Source: Planococcus salinarum
GTDB lineage: Bacteria > Bacillota > Bacilli > Bacillales_A > Planococcaceae
DNA: 53,008 nucleotides
Reading direction: 5' to 3'
NCBI RefSeq assembly: GCF_007004625.1
Contig: NZ_VIFV01000022.1
Coordinates: 1-53,008 of the forward strand
The translations under genes and the position numbers were made by a program. Of this stretch, positions 15,496-24,283 are shown one piece after another (position 1 is the first letter of the stretch; every line of letters begins with the position of its first letter). The notes under the pieces were generated by a model. It was not told the DNA's origin. It made no database searches and saw only the letters and a program-made list of their open reading frames with translations.

Positions 15496-15711
15496 ATGGC
15501 AAAGACATTGGAATTGATTTTTGAAACAGCAGCAGGCAAAGGTGCAGTGTTATCTGTAGACGAACCGAGGGCAGACCTGACGGCTCTGGAACTCGCGGCC
15601 GGGATGCAGACCATCATCACACAAAACATTTTCGAAGTCGAAGGATCACCTTTTGCAATCGCTAAAGGCGCACGGGTGATTGAACGGAACGTCGTCGATT
15701 ACGAAGTCTAA
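15496..15711 (+). CDS. DUF2922 small protein
   Basis: This 71-aa protein, MAKTLELIFETAAGKGAVLSVDEPRADLT..., is DUF2922. Both this protein and its DUF1659 neighbour start with a beta-strand-rich pattern (LELIFET; IRLTFDN) and may be distantly related. Ribosome site AAGGGGG. A terminator lies nine bases after the stop, so the YvrJ gene beyond it may be read at lower level. Function unknown. Confidence 0.8.
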   Translation: MAKTLELIFETAAGKGAVLSVDEPRADLTALELAAGMQTIITQNIFEVEGSPFAIAKGARVIERNVVDYEV

Positions 15712-15719
15712 GGAATGGA

Positions 15720-15745
15720 GCCCTCCGTCTGTGGAGGGCTTTTTT
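15720..15745 (+). terminator. Terminator after DUF2922
   Basis: GCCCTCC (15720-15726) and GGAGGGC (15733-15739) are followed by TTTTTT. It sits between the DUF2922 and YvrJ genes. Confidence 0.88.
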
Positions 15746-15774
15746 GAATAACAGCAAAAAGAGGAGGGGAAGGC

Positions 15775-15900
15775 ATGGAGGAATGGATGCGCTTGATCCA
15801 GGAAGTGGGGTTTCCGATTTTTGTCTCGTTCTACCTGATGCACAGAGTCGAAACCAAACTTGAAGCGATTCATGAAGCATTGATCGCAATCAGGCTTTGA
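15775..15900 (+). CDS. YvrJ-family small membrane protein
   Basis: This 41-aa peptide, MEEWMRLIQEVGFPIFVSFY..., has one short hydrophobic segment with the GFPI core, followed by LMHRVETKLEAIHEAL, an amphipathic helix. This is the YvrJ family form. Ribosome site GAGGAGGGGAAGGC before the ATG. It is too short for standard gene finding and completes the DUF1659-DUF2922-YvrJ trio. Function unknown. Confidence 0.78.
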   Translation: MEEWMRLIQEVGFPIFVSFYLMHRVETKLEAIHEALIAIRL

Positions 15901-15995
15901 ATTCACAAATTCGTGACAAAGGGGGAGGAAACGGAGTTGTGGGTGCCGCATTGTTGCTTTAAGATGGAGGCAGTATGTAGTGTGGAGGCAGCAGC

Positions 15996-16556
15996 ATGAA
16001 AAAAATCTATCTATCCGCCATCATCGGGTTGACGGTGCTTCTGGCCGCTTGCGGGGATTCCGCAATCGAAGAGTTTGCCCATACCGACCATCGCGGTGAG
16101 GAATTGTCGCTGGGGGATTTGAAAGGCAGTCCGTGGCTGGCGACTTTCGTGTTCACCAACTGCACAACGGTCTGCCCGCCCATGACATTCAATATGGTCG
16201 GGATACAGCAGGAACTGCAGGACCAGGGCATCGAAGACTATAAAATCGTAGCGTTCAGCGTGGATCCGGTGATTGATAAACCGGAAGTATTGGCTGATTA
16301 TCTTGATAAATTCAATGTGCCGGACCCTGGCAAATGGCATTTGCTGACAGGCTACTCCCAGGACGCCATTGCGGCGTATGCAAAAGACAATTTTAAGGCT
16401 TTTGTAAAGAATGACCCGTCGAGCGACCAGGTTGTGCACGGTACAAGTTTTTATCTGATCGATCAACAAGGGGAAATAGTGCATAATTACGATGGCTACA
16501 CCGATGTGCCGGAAAAAGAAATTGCTGCAGATATGCAGGACTTGTTGGCGGAATGA
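15996..16556 (+). CDS. Sco/SenC family copper chaperone lipoprotein
   Basis: This 186-aa membrane-anchored lipoprotein (signal peptide ending LLAAC) has a thioredoxin fold and a CxxxC motif in NCTTVCPPMTF. A distant histidine (VVHGTSFYL) completes the copper site. Family members deliver copper to the CuA centre of cytochrome c oxidase; the B. subtilis counterpart is YpmQ (BsSco). The GGAGG ribosome site is clear. It stands alone between the YvrJ gene and a terminator, functionally close to the ccd genes. Confidence 0.9.
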   Translation: MKKIYLSAIIGLTVLLAACGDSAIEEFAHTDHRGEELSLGDLKGSPWLATFVFTNCTTVCPPMTFNMVGIQQELQDQGIEDYKIVAFSVDPVIDKPEVLADYLDKFNVPDPGKWHLLTGYSQDAIAAYAKDNFKAFVKNDPSSDQVVHGTSFYLIDQQGEIVHNYDGYTDVPEKEIAADMQDLLAE

Positions 16557-16592
16557 TTCCGCTCAGCCCGGTGAATCGCATACGCAGAATTG

Positions 16593-16632
16593 AAGAGGCT
16601 TTATTCCGAAACGGAATAAAGCCTCTTTTTTT
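16593..16632 (+). terminator. Terminator of the sco gene
   Basis: AAGAGGCTTTATTCCG and CGGAATAAAGCCTCTT form a 16-bp perfect stem, followed by T residues. Confidence 0.9.
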
Positions 16633-16643
16633 GATGGATTGTT

Positions 16644-17027
16644 TCACAACTGTTGTTTCTTTAAAAGGTCGCGTATCTCCATGAGCAATTCTTCTTTTTT
16701 GTCCAGCACCGGCAAGGTTTCTTTCTCCGGCAGGGCTTCTTTCCGTTGGAATTTCATGAACAGGCGGATGATCATGAAAATGGAAAAGGCGATTATCAAA
16801 AAGTCAATCACTGCCTGCAAAAAGGCGCCATAGCTTAAAGTTACGTCTCCTACTGTGTAGACTTCGTTTGCAATGCTGAAGCCTCCGAGAAGCAAGCCCA
16901 CTGCGGGCATGATCAGATCTTCCACCAAAGAAGTTACAATTTTACCGAAAGCTGTGCCGATGACCACCGCGACTGCGAGATCCAACACATTTCCTTTCAA
17001 GGCAAAGGCTTTAAAATCCTGCCACAT
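16644..17027 (-). CDS. mscL: Large-conductance mechanosensitive channel MscL
   Basis: This 127-aa homopentameric channel opens under membrane tension on hypo-osmotic shock to release solutes. The N-terminus MWQDFKAFALKGNVLDLAVAVVIGTAFGKIV is the family signature (N-terminal helix plus TM1). A second helix spans FLQAVIDFLIIAFSIFMII, and a C-terminal cytoplasmic helix ends KKEELLMEIRDLLKKQ. The ATG before MWQDF is chosen because GGAGGTG is correctly placed; five more codons are open upstream. Confidence 0.96.
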   Translation of the reverse strand: MWQDFKAFALKGNVLDLAVAVVIGTAFGKIVTSLVEDLIMPAVGLLLGGFSIANEVYTVGDVTLSYGAFLQAVIDFLIIAFSIFMIIRLFMKFQRKEALPEKETLPVLDKKEELLMEIRDLLKKQQL

Positions 17028-17147
17028 CCTCAACACCTCCATCTTTCACTTTACCTTTGAAACGGGGGGAAAGATAGTCCGGGCCAACTGAAGAATAAAG
17101 AGGGCCCTTGTGGTAAACTGTAGAAAACAGCAACTGGGTGTGAACAG

Positions 17148-17789
17148 ATGAAAAAGAAAAAGTTGAAAAAGGGGAACAAGCGGAAATTGCTGTTCCTGAT
17201 CCTGTTAGTTCCTGCGATGCTTGTGGGCATCACCTTGTTTATCAGTGTCTATTATCTTTTCAATCCCGATACCGTTAAGACAGCGTTGAAAGAAACCCCC
17301 AAGATTCTATGGGAAATGGACGTTCCTGAAGAAAACATTCCACTTTACAAAGAAACAGCGGAACAATATGATATCCCGTGGACCTTGCTCGCCGCCCACC
17401 ATAGAGTGGAAACCCGGTTTTCCACAATGGACCCGCTGTTATCACCTGTCGGAGCGGAAGGGCACATGCAGTTCATGCCCTGCACGTTTGTCGGCTGGAG
17501 CCATCCCACATGCTCGGAATTGGGGCAGGGGGCAATACCGGAAGATGAAAAAACCGATCCCGGAGTTATTGAGGCACACGGAGGCTATGGCATCGACGGC
17601 AATGGAGACGGCATCGCCGACCCCTATAACCTTACCGATGCACTCCATAGCGCAGCCAATTATCTGGCAAAGAACGGGGCGGCTGACGGAGATCTCGAAA
17701 AGGCAATTTTCCAGTACAACCACAGCGATGAATACGTGGAGGACATCTTGTATTACCACAATCTTTACAAAAAGGAATTTTCAGAATAG
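17148..17789 (+). CDS. Membrane-anchored lytic transglycosylase-like protein
   Basis: This 213-aa protein has a basic N-terminus (MKKKKLKKGNKRK) and one membrane helix (residues 14-38), so the rest lies outside. The catalytic domain resembles SLT/MltB lytic transglycosylases: the presumed catalytic glutamate is in HHRVETRF, with GAEGHMQFMP, AHGGYGIDGNGDG and YNLTDALHSAANYLAKNG after it. It would cut peptidoglycan between MurNAc and GlcNAc. The ribosome site is weak (GGGTGTGAACAG). Single gene with its own terminator. Confidence 0.8.
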   Translation: MKKKKLKKGNKRKLLFLILLVPAMLVGITLFISVYYLFNPDTVKTALKETPKILWEMDVPEENIPLYKETAEQYDIPWTLLAAHHRVETRFSTMDPLLSPVGAEGHMQFMPCTFVGWSHPTCSELGQGAIPEDEKTDPGVIEAHGGYGIDGNGDGIADPYNLTDALHSAANYLAKNGAADGDLEKAIFQYNHSDEYVEDILYYHNLYKKEFSE

Positions 17790-17796
17790 GACATAA

Positions 17797-17825
17797 AAAA
17801 GAGCGGACACATTGTCCGCTCTTTT
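17797..17825. terminator. Bidirectional terminator
   Basis: AAAAGAGCGGACA and TGTCCGCTCTTTT pair perfectly. It lies between convergent genes, with A-run and T-run on the two sides. Confidence 0.88.
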
Positions 17826-17842
17826 CTTGTTTCTGAAGTTAT

Positions 17843-18109
17843 TTATGCACGGTTGCGTTTGTTTTTGCCCATTGACCCAAGAATCAGGCTCAATACGAAT
17901 ACCAGGATCAAGGCACCGATCAATGCAGGAACGATGTAAACGCCCCAGATTTCAGGCCCCCAGTCTCCAAGCAGCAGGCTACCGAGCCAAGCTCCGATAA
18001 TACCAGCGATAATGTTGCCAATGATGCCACCGGGTACATCTTTACCTAAAATAAGTCCTGCTAGCCAACCGATGACACCACCCATGATTAAGAATAAAAT
18101 AAAGCCCAT
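17843..18109 (-). CDS. GlsB/YeaQ/YmgE stress-response membrane protein
   Basis: This 88-aa, very hydrophobic protein with three membrane segments and glycine-rich turns (GGVIGWLAGLILGKDVPGG; IAGIIGAWLGSLLLG) belongs to the GlsB/YeaQ/YmgE (transglycosylase-associated) family. Despite the family name no enzyme activity is established; members are induced by general stress. AAAAGGAGATGG precedes the ATG. Single gene. Confidence 0.9.
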   Translation of the reverse strand: MGFILFLIMGGVIGWLAGLILGKDVPGGIIGNIIAGIIGAWLGSLLLGDWGPEIWGVYIVPALIGALILVFVLSLILGSMGKNKRNRA

Positions 18110-18197
18110 TGTTTTCCATCTCCTTTTAATAAGTTATAAGTAGCACACTTTAGATATAACCGTATTGGGGTGATTTAAAACATCGGGCAGGAAAAAT

Positions 18198-18740
18198 TTA
18201 TAAAACTTCCGCACCCAAGGTATTGCTGAAGTGCCTCAAAGCCCAGTCGTGGCCTGCCTGGTCAAAGCTTGCAACCGCGTCTTTATGGATGACGATCCGG
18301 AAGCCTTTATTATAGGCATCAACTGCTGTATGGAGCACGCAGATGTCGGTACAGACGCCGATGATATGAATTTCTTCCACTTTCCGTTCACGCAGCAACA
18401 GCTCCAGAGAGGTGCCGGCGAATGCACTGTATCTGGTCTTATCCATCCAGACAATCTTTTCCTGATTGGCTTCATGCACCGCTTTCAATTTCCCGTATAA
18501 TTCCCGGCCGGCGGTTCCTCTGATGTTATGCGGCGGAAATAATTCATGTTCCGGATGCAAAACATCTCCTTCTTCATGCAAATCGACCGGCATTACCACG
18601 AAATCCTGCTGCTGCAGAAATTGTTCTGTGATTGCGCAAATCGAATCTTCAATCGCTTGTCCGGGCTTGCCGCAAGTCAGACGGCCGTCATCTGCCACGA
18701 AATCCACTGTATAATCGACCACAAGCAACGCTTTTTTCAT
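18198..18740 (-). CDS. pncA: Nicotinamidase / isochorismatase-family hydrolase (PncA/YueJ)
   Basis: This 180-aa cysteine hydrolase converts nicotinamide to nicotinate in NAD salvage. Family landmarks are the N-terminal VVDYTVDFV with the catalytic aspartate, the metal-binding MPVDLHEEGDVLHPEH, the conserved lysine in MDKTRYSAF, and the nucleophile loop GVCTDICVLHTA with the cis-peptide before the catalytic cysteine. Two adjacent ATGs occur; the second (18740) is seven bases from AGGAGG and is preferred. Other isochorismatase-type substrates cannot be excluded, but the metal-site histidines favour nicotinamidase. Confidence 0.88.
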   Translation of the reverse strand: MKKALLVVDYTVDFVADDGRLTCGKPGQAIEDSICAITEQFLQQQDFVVMPVDLHEEGDVLHPEHELFPPHNIRGTAGRELYGKLKAVHEANQEKIVWMDKTRYSAFAGTSLELLLRERKVEEIHIIGVCTDICVLHTAVDAYNKGFRIVIHKDAVASFDQAGHDWALRHFSNTLGAEVL

Positions 18741-18810
18741 CATGTTGCCTCCTCACCTGTATTTTCTTCTATTTAAGCATACCCGTTATGCTGGATAAAG
18801 GTCCAAAGTA

Positions 18811-18839
18811 TTGAAAGTATTCTGATTATTCGGTATAAT
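18811..18839 (+). promoter_or_regulatory. Promoter of the 35-aa membrane peptide
   Basis: TTGAAA (18811-18816), 17-bp spacer, TATAAT (18834-18839). A strong sigma-A match 27 bp before the start codon. Confidence 0.8.
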
Positions 18840-18866
18840 GAAAGAAAAAAGAGAGGGTGAAACCGC

Positions 18867-18974
18867 ATGCAATACGAAAACTATGAGCGTCTGAACAGAC
18901 AGGGAATGTGGTTTGTGCTCATCCACACGTTGGTTGTTTTCAATTTGGCCTTGAACTTCGGTTTCTTATCCTAA
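18867..18974 (+). CDS. Small membrane peptide, 35 aa, unknown
   Basis: ATG to TAA encodes MQYENYERLNRQGMWFVLIH... with one hydrophobic helix (about residues 14-34) after a charged head. GAGAGGGTG lies nine bases before the ATG, a near-consensus promoter lies upstream, and a terminator lies 60 bp downstream, so the peptide is very likely expressed. I do not recognise the family. It is not like the holin-like toxins: there is no basic tail and no obvious antisense promoter. Confidence 0.7.
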   Translation: MQYENYERLNRQGMWFVLIHTLVVFNLALNFGFLS

Positions 18975-19037
18975 CGAAGCCGGACAAGCGATCTTGCGAA
19001 AAGAACAGTGGGCAGCGCAAACGACAGCCCGGGAAAA

Positions 19038-19085
19038 CGGAAAAAAGCCAGTGGGGGAGAGTGGTCCCTTCACTGGCTTTTTCCG
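19038..19085. terminator. Bidirectional terminator
   Basis: CGGAAAAAAGCCAGTG and CACTGGCTTTTTCCG pair around a 17-base loop, ending both the small peptide mRNA and the convergent recombinase-like gene. Confidence 0.85.
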
Positions 19086-19107
19086 TGTCTTCATCTATCC
19101 GCATAAA

Positions 19108-19959
19108 CTATTTTTTCAGGCGCTGCAGCGAATCTTTCAGGATGCGGGAAGCCGAATCCAGTGACACGCCAAGGATTTCCTGGATTTCCTCCAAATTTTT
19201 CTGCTCCTCGGAATACAGATAGTGGACATACGCAAAGCGGATGTCACCTGAACGCATCGGCATGCCGATAAAAGCAGACAGTGCTTCTGTATAATCGGAA
19301 AGCGATCCCATTTGAAACATGGTGAATTCGTTGTTCACCTTTGAAGACAGCAGATAGGGAGTCCCCCGGAATACAGCGCGCTCAATTCCTTCCAACAGGA
19401 CCGCAATTTCCTTGCCGGTAAAGTCGATACGGCTCATATAGCCATCTTTTTTCTCGAAGGCCAGCGTCAGCTTGTGCCCTTTGTCCTCAAAATTGCTGAT
19501 GTCAATGGTGGCCATGTCCCGAAGGCGAAGGCCCCGCAGATAAAGGATGTAAAGGATCTTGGCATTTAACGAGAGCTGCCCGGAATCGAGCACCGCTTCT
19601 TTTTTCTCCAATAGTTTGCCGTAATCCAGGTGGATATCCGGCGGAGTCAGATCCAGTTTTTCAGAAAACTTGAATTTGGGCATGAAGTCGACGGGGATCC
19701 GCCCGATGCGCCACATATAATCGAACCACTGGCGTATAAATATTATTTTCCGGTTCAATGTACTGTCTTTAATGCCCGAAGCGCGCTGTTCCTGCAGAAA
19801 TTTCTGGATATCGGCGGGCCGGATTTCATGCGGTTCAACGGATTTTTTGTATTCTCTTGAAAGAAAAGCAAGAAGGGAATGGATCAATTGCACTTCATGG
19901 ACCACCGTATTCGGACTTATGCCATTTTCCAGCCGGTATTTTTCATAGCCATAGGGCAT
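19108..19959 (-). CDS. Tyrosine-recombinase-like protein lacking catalytic residues
   Basis: This 283-aa protein has the two-domain layout of XerC/D recombinases. It has an N-terminal SAM-like core-binding domain (about residues 15-95, ...IHSLLAFLSREYKK...STLNRKIIFIRQWFDYM) and a C-terminal catalytic fold. The first active-site arginine may be kept (YLRGLRLRDMATID). The HxLRH box is SGDIRFA, the LGH box is LGVSL, and the terminal tyrosine position is SRILKD, so the nucleophile and histidines are missing. It probably binds DNA or has another role rather than recombining. GGAGGTGACC precedes the ATG. The reading frame is intact, arguing against a decaying pseudogene. Confidence 0.75.
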   Translation of the reverse strand: MPYGYEKYRLENGISPNTVVHEVQLIHSLLAFLSREYKKSVEPHEIRPADIQKFLQEQRASGIKDSTLNRKIIFIRQWFDYMWRIGRIPVDFMPKFKFSEKLDLTPPDIHLDYGKLLEKKEAVLDSGQLSLNAKILYILYLRGLRLRDMATIDISNFEDKGHKLTLAFEKKDGYMSRIDFTGKEIAVLLEGIERAVFRGTPYLLSSKVNNEFTMFQMGSLSDYTEALSAFIGMPMRSGDIRFAYVHYLYSEEQKNLEEIQEILGVSLDSASRILKDSLQRLKK

Positions 19960-20106
19960 TTCTGGTCACCTCCGCTCCCGTGTTTACTGAAAATTATACC
20001 ATATCCCTGCATAAATAGAACGTACTTTCGTGTGTTGCCGAAGTGGATAGAATAATGGAATTGTATGGATAAGGGGAGCGGGAATTTATTAAAATATTAT
20101 TTATCC

Positions 20107-20135
20107 TTGAATAGTTTGATACATAAGGATATATC
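20107..20135 (+). promoter_or_regulatory. Promoter of the DinB-like gene
   Basis: TTGAAT (20107-20112), 17-bp spacer, TATATC (20130-20135). Confidence 0.5.
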
Positions 20136-20275
20136 AGAAAGTTCAAAAGAAGTCGACAAGAAAAAAATAATCCTTCATACTTATATAAGAAGAGAAAGAA
20201 TTGAGTGAGTTGTCCGGCAAAAAACAGGGTATGGAAAGATTAAGGCTGGCCAATGAAGCTGAAAGGGGAGGTATC

Positions 20276-20782
20276 ATGTTTAAAGAGGACAATGAAAAGA
20301 TCAGAAATCGTATTCTGAAAGCAGTTGAAGGGTTTTCTGATGAACAATTGAACGACAAGCCAGCTCAGGGGAAATGGTCGGCAATGCAGGTCCTGGACCA
20401 TCTTCAAATGATGGAAAATGTTATTGCGAAGAATATTTCAAAAGAATTGGAACGGGAGACCAGCCATAAGGCGGTTAAAAAACCGATCCAACTGACTGTC
20501 AGCAGGGCGATTAAAGTTAAGGCACCTTCCTTTACGAAGCCGTCAGAAGATTTCATCAAACTGGAAACCATGAAAGATAAATTGGCGGCGTCACGCCAGC
20601 TGCTGAATGGCATTTATGATAATGCCCCAGAAGCGTCTTTACGATCCAAGTCATTGCCTCACCCCGTTTTTGGCAAAGTACCGCTTATGCAGTGGTTTCC
20701 TTTTGTCGGATTGCATGAAAAACGGCATTTTAAGCAACTGGAAGATGTATTAAGCGAAATCAATGGAGAAAAGAAACAGTAA
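20276..20782 (+). CDS. DinB/YfiT-superfamily protein
   Basis: This 168-aa four-helix-bundle protein of the DinB superfamily starts MFKEDNEKIRNRIL. The expected metal-binding histidines are in QVLDHLQMMEN (first helix) and VGLHEKRHFKQ (last helix). Family members are putative metal-dependent enzymes, some acting as bacillithiol transferases. The ATG at 20276 follows GGGGAGG at ideal spacing; the frame is open 25 codons further up from a TTG without a good ribosome site. The reaction is unknown. Confidence 0.82.
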   Translation: MFKEDNEKIRNRILKAVEGFSDEQLNDKPAQGKWSAMQVLDHLQMMENVIAKNISKELERETSHKAVKKPIQLTVSRAIKVKAPSFTKPSEDFIKLETMKDKLAASRQLLNGIYDNAPEASLRSKSLPHPVFGKVPLMQWFPFVGLHEKRHFKQLEDVLSEINGEKKQ

Positions 20783-20908
20783 TTAGAAAAACTTATCACA
20801 TTCCATAATTTTAATGTAATTTACTTATGCATGGGTTTTCGTTATGATGGTATAGGAGAAAAGAAGCTATTTCAGGCCTTTTCAGAAGATTCAAAGGAGG
20901 AACACAAC

Positions 20909-23623
20909 ATGGCAAAAAGCAGTTTGCACAACAGCCGTACTTCTTTTGAGCTAAACGGGAAAACGTATAATTACTATCGTTTAGCCGCATTAGAAGAAGC
21001 AGGAATCGCGGAAGTATCACGCCTTCCTTACTCAGTAAAAGTTCTATTGGAATCCGTATTGCGTCAGCATGACGGATATGTAATCAAGGACGAGCACGTT
21101 GAAGAATTAGCAAAATGGGGCAAAAATGCCAACAAAGAAGCAGAGGTTCCATTCAAACCATCCCGCGTAATTTTGCAGGATTTCACTGGAGTACCTGTTG
21201 TCGTTGATTTGGCAGCCTTGCGTTCAGCTATGTCGAAACTTGGCGGAGACCCGGACAAAATCAACCCGGAAATTCCGGTTGACCTTGTCATTGACCACTC
21301 TGTCCAAGTAGACAACTACGGCACTGAAGATGCACTTCGCATCAACATGGAACTGGAATTTGACCGCAACGCGGAACGTTATCAATTCCTGAACTGGGCA
21401 CAAAAAGCTTATGACAACTACCGTGCAGTTCCACCTGCTACAGGGATCGTCCACCAGGTTAACCTTGAGTACCTGGCGAACGTTGTCCATGCAATTGAAA
21501 ACGCAGATGGAACATTCGAAGCATTCCCGGATACATTGGTGGGTACTGATTCCCACACGACAATGATCAACGGAATCGGTGTTCTTGGATGGGGCGTTGG
21601 TGGCATCGAGGCGGAAGCCGGTATGCTTGGACAACCATCTTACTTCCCAATTCCGGAAGTTATCGGTGTGAAAATGACTGGCGAATTGCCAAACGGCGCA
21701 ACTGCGACGGATTTGGCGCTTAAAGTCACTGAAACATTGCGTAAAAAAGGCGTTGTAGGTAAATTCGTCGAGTTCTTCGGCACTGGCGTAACAACATTGC
21801 CGCTTGCTGACCGTGCGACAATTGCCAACATGGCTCCTGAATACGGCGCAACTTGCGGTTTCTTCCCGGTTGATGAAGAGGCATTGAACTATATGCGTCT
21901 GACTGCCCGTACAGAAGAGCAGATCGCAATCACGAAAGAATACTTAAAAGCGAATGACATGTTCTTCACGGTTGAGAACGAAGATCCGATCTACACGGAT
22001 TTGGTTGAAATCGACTTGTCTGAAATCGAACCGAACCTTGCAGGGCCGAAACGTCCGCAGGATTTGATTCCGTTGTCTCAAATGAAAACAGAATTCAATA
22101 AAGCGGTAACGGCTTCTGAAGGACCGCACGGCTTTGCACTGAATGATGCGGAAATCGCTAAAACAGCAACCGTAAACTTCAAAGATGGACGCAACGTAGA
22201 AATGAAGACCGGTTCTTTGGCAATTGCTGCAATCACTTCATGTACAAATACATCGAATCCATACGTAATGCTTGGAGCGGGGCTTGTCGCGAAAAAAGCG
22301 GTTGATCTTGGATTGACTCCGCCGGCATATGTGAAAACATCACTGGCACCGGGTTCGAAAGTTGTTACCGGTTATCTGCAGGATTCCGGTTTGCTTGATT
22401 CCTTGAACCAAATCGGCTTTAACCTTGTCGGTTACGGCTGTACGACTTGTATCGGTAACTCAGGTCCATTGCTTCCGGAAATCGAAGATGCGATTCTGGA
22501 CAACGACCTGCTGGTTTCTTCCGTTCTTTCAGGAAACCGTAACTTTGAAGGCCGTATCCACCCATTAGTGAAAGCCAACTACCTGGCGTCTCCAATGCTG
22601 GTTGTAGCCTATGCACTGGCTGGTACTGTGGATATCGATTTCGCAGTGGATCCAATTGGACAGGACAAAGACGGCAATGACGTCTTCTTCAAAGATATCT
22701 GGCCGACAACAGCCGAAATCAAAGATGTTGTTCATTCAACGGTTACTCCGGAATTGTTCCGCAAAGAATACGAACATGTATTCAGCGAAAACGAAGCGTG
22801 GAACGCCATTGAAACAAATGATGATGCATTGTACGATTTCGATGATAACTCGACGTATATCCAAAACCCGCCGTTCTTCGAAAACATGTCGACAGAACCG
22901 GCACCGATTCAACCCTTGAAAGATTTGCGTGTAGTAGCGAAATTTGCTGACTCGATTACAACTGACCACATCTCACCAGCCGGTGCGATCGGTAAAGATA
23001 CTCCAGCAGGCAAATACTTGCGTGAAAACGGCGTAGAGCCGCGCAATTTCAACTCTTACGGTTCTCGTCGCGGTAACCACCAGGTCATGATGCGCGGAAC
23101 ATTCGCCAACATCCGCATCCGTAACCAGGTAGCTCCAGGCACAACTGGCGGTTACACAACTTACTGGCCAACGGGCGAAACAATGGCGATTTACGATGCT
23201 GCCATGGAATATCAAAAACAGGGCACTGGCCTTGCCATTCTGACAGGAAAAGATTACGGCATGGGCTCTTCACGTGACTGGGCAGCTAAAGGTACCTTCC
23301 TATTGGGCATCAAAACTGTCATCGCGGAAAGCTACGAGCGTATTCACCGTTCGAACCTTGTCATGATGGGCGTTCTGCCACTTCAATTCCTGAACGGCGA
23401 AAGTGCTGATTCTCTTGGTCTGACAGGCCACGAATCCATCTCAGTCAACTTGACGGATGATGTGAAACCGCGTGATATCCTGAAAGTTACTGCAACTGCA
23501 GAAGACGGCAAAGTGACAGAGTTCGATGTCCTTGCACGTTTCGATTCTGAAGTTGAAGTAGACTACTACCGCCACGGCGGTATCCTGCAAATGGTGCTTC
23601 GCAACAAATTGTTGGAAGTATAG
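20909..23623 (+). CDS. acnA: Aconitate hydratase
   Basis: This 904-aa [4Fe-4S] enzyme interconverts citrate and isocitrate in the TCA cycle. The cluster ligands are visible as Cys445 (SCTNTSNP) and Cys511/Cys514 ([10 protein letters not shown]). The swivel domain with [18 protein letters not shown] is complete. The length matches IRP1/AcnA-type enzymes, which in Bacilli also bind RNA when iron is low. The ATG is chosen after AAAGGAGG; a longer upstream frame lacks this. The stop codon TAG is the first base of a repeat element. Synteny with yneP-yneQ follows B. subtilis citB. Confidence 0.97.
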   Translation: MAKSSLHNSRTSFELNGKTYNYYRLAALEEAGIAEVSRLPYSVKVLLESVLRQHDGYVIKDEHVEELAKWGKNANKEAEVPFKPSRVILQDFTGVPVVVDLAALRSAMSKLGGDPDKINPEIPVDLVIDHSVQVDNYGTEDALRINMELEFDRNAERYQFLNWAQKAYDNYRAVPPATGIVHQVNLEYLANVVHAIENADGTFEAFPDTLVGTDSHTTMINGIGVLGWGVGGIEAEAGMLGQPSYFPIPEVIGVKMTGELPNGATATDLALKVTETLRKKGVVGKFVEFFGTGVTTLPLADRATIANMAPEYGATCGFFPVDEEALNYMRLTARTEEQIAITKEYLKANDMFFTVENEDPIYTDLVEIDLSEIEPNLAGPKRPQDLIPLSQMKTEFNKAVTASEGPHGFALNDAEIAKTATVNFKDGRNVEMKTGSLAIAAITSCTNTSNPYVMLGAGLVAKKAVDLGLTPPAYVKTSLAPGSKVVTGYLQDSGLLDSLNQIGFNLVGYGCTTCIGNSGPLLPEIEDAILDNDLLVSSVLSGNRNFEGRIHPLVKANYLASPMLVVAYALAGTVDIDFAVDPIGQDKDGNDVFFKDIWPTTAEIKDVVHSTVTPELFRKEYEHVFSENEAWNAIETNDDALYDFDDNSTYIQNPPFFENMSTEPAPIQPLKDLRVVAKFADSITTDHISPAGAIGKDTPAGKYLRENGVEPRNFNSYGSRRGNHQVMMRGTFANIRIRNQVAPGTTGGYTTYWPTGETMAIYDAAMEYQKQGTGLAILTGKDYGMGSSRDWAAKGTFLLGIKTVIAESYERIHRSNLVMMGVLPLQFLNGESADSLGLTGHESISVNLTDDVKPRDILKVTATAEDGKVTEFDVLARFDSEVEVDYYRHGGILQMVLRNKLLEV

Positions 23624-23744
23624 AAAAGCGACAGCGCCTGTTAAGCTCTGAAAGGCATAAGGCGAGCCAGCGAAGTGACGATCTTTGCCACGCAGCTGGA
23701 TTGACTTATGACCCGAAGAGCTGGACGGCTGGAGTCTGGACAAT
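23623..23744 (+). repeat. Interspersed repeat (copy 2), about 120 bp
   Basis: It begins at the TAG stop of acnA and runs GAAAAGCGACAGCGCC ... CTGAAAGGCATAAGGCG ... GACCCGAAGAGCTGG ... GGACAAT. It is the direct-strand counterpart of the inverted copy at 14576-14699. Several inverted segments suggest RNA folding. No coding potential. Confidence 0.85.
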
Positions 23745-23760
23745 AAAAAAAGATTAACAA

Positions 23761-23790
23761 AGAAAAGGCTGCCCTCGGGCAGCCTTTTCT
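23761..23790 (+). terminator. Terminator after acnA
   Basis: AGAAAAGGCTGCC and GGGCAGCCTTTTCT form a perfect hairpin with a T-rich 3' side. It is bidirectional in form. Confidence 0.85.
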
Positions 23791-23842
23791 CTTAGAATTT
23801 TAAAAATAATTTCTGTATACTGACTGTAGAGGTGAAACTGGA

Positions 23843-24283
23843 ATGCATATCAGTGAAAAAGAAATAGAAATCCGCTATGCGGAAACCGATCAGATGGGGA
23901 TTGTTTATCACGCCAATTACCTAATCTGGTTGGAAATCGGCCGAACAAAATTGATCGAAGACGTCGGTTTCACCTACGCAGAGATGGAAAGCCAGGGCTA
24001 TCTGTCTCCGGTTACCGATATATCCATCCAATACAAAGCGGCATTGCGCTATGGCCAAAAAGCGATTGTGAAAACATGGGTGGAAGAACACGGCCGTTTG
24101 CGGACAATCTACGGGTACGAAGTGCAGCATGAAGACGGGACAGTGGCGGCAAAAGCGACGTCTGAACATGTTGTCGTGAAAAAAGATACTTTCCGTCCTG
24201 TTTCATTGAAGAAAATCTACCCGGCATGGCATGAAAAATACGAGGAAATAAAAAAGAGGGAAGGTTATGGCGTTCGGAATTAA
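23843..24283 (+). CDS. Acyl-CoA thioesterase, 4HBT family (YneP-like)
   Basis: This 146-aa hotdog-fold thioesterase of the 4-hydroxybenzoyl-CoA thioesterase group carries the family active-site block RYAETDQMGIVYHANYLIWLE, in which the aspartate is catalytic. It hydrolyses acyl-CoA esters; the natural substrate is unknown. GAGGTGAAACTGG lies before the ATG. It overlaps yneQ by 17 bases. The order acnA-yneP-yneQ-yneR-plsY-yneT-parE matches B. subtilis. Confidence 0.9.
   Translation: MHISEKEIEIRYAETDQMGIVYHANYLIWLEIGRTKLIEDVGFTYAEMESQGYLSPVTDISIQYKAALRYGQKAIVKTWVEEHGRLRTIYGYEVQHEDGTVAAKATSEHVVVKKDTFRPVSLKKIYPAWHEKYEEIKKREGYGVRN

Noticed and set aside
20831..20908. Longer aconitase N-terminus
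   Set aside because: The AAAGGAGG site points to the ATG at 20909, and the extra residues do not resemble aconitase.
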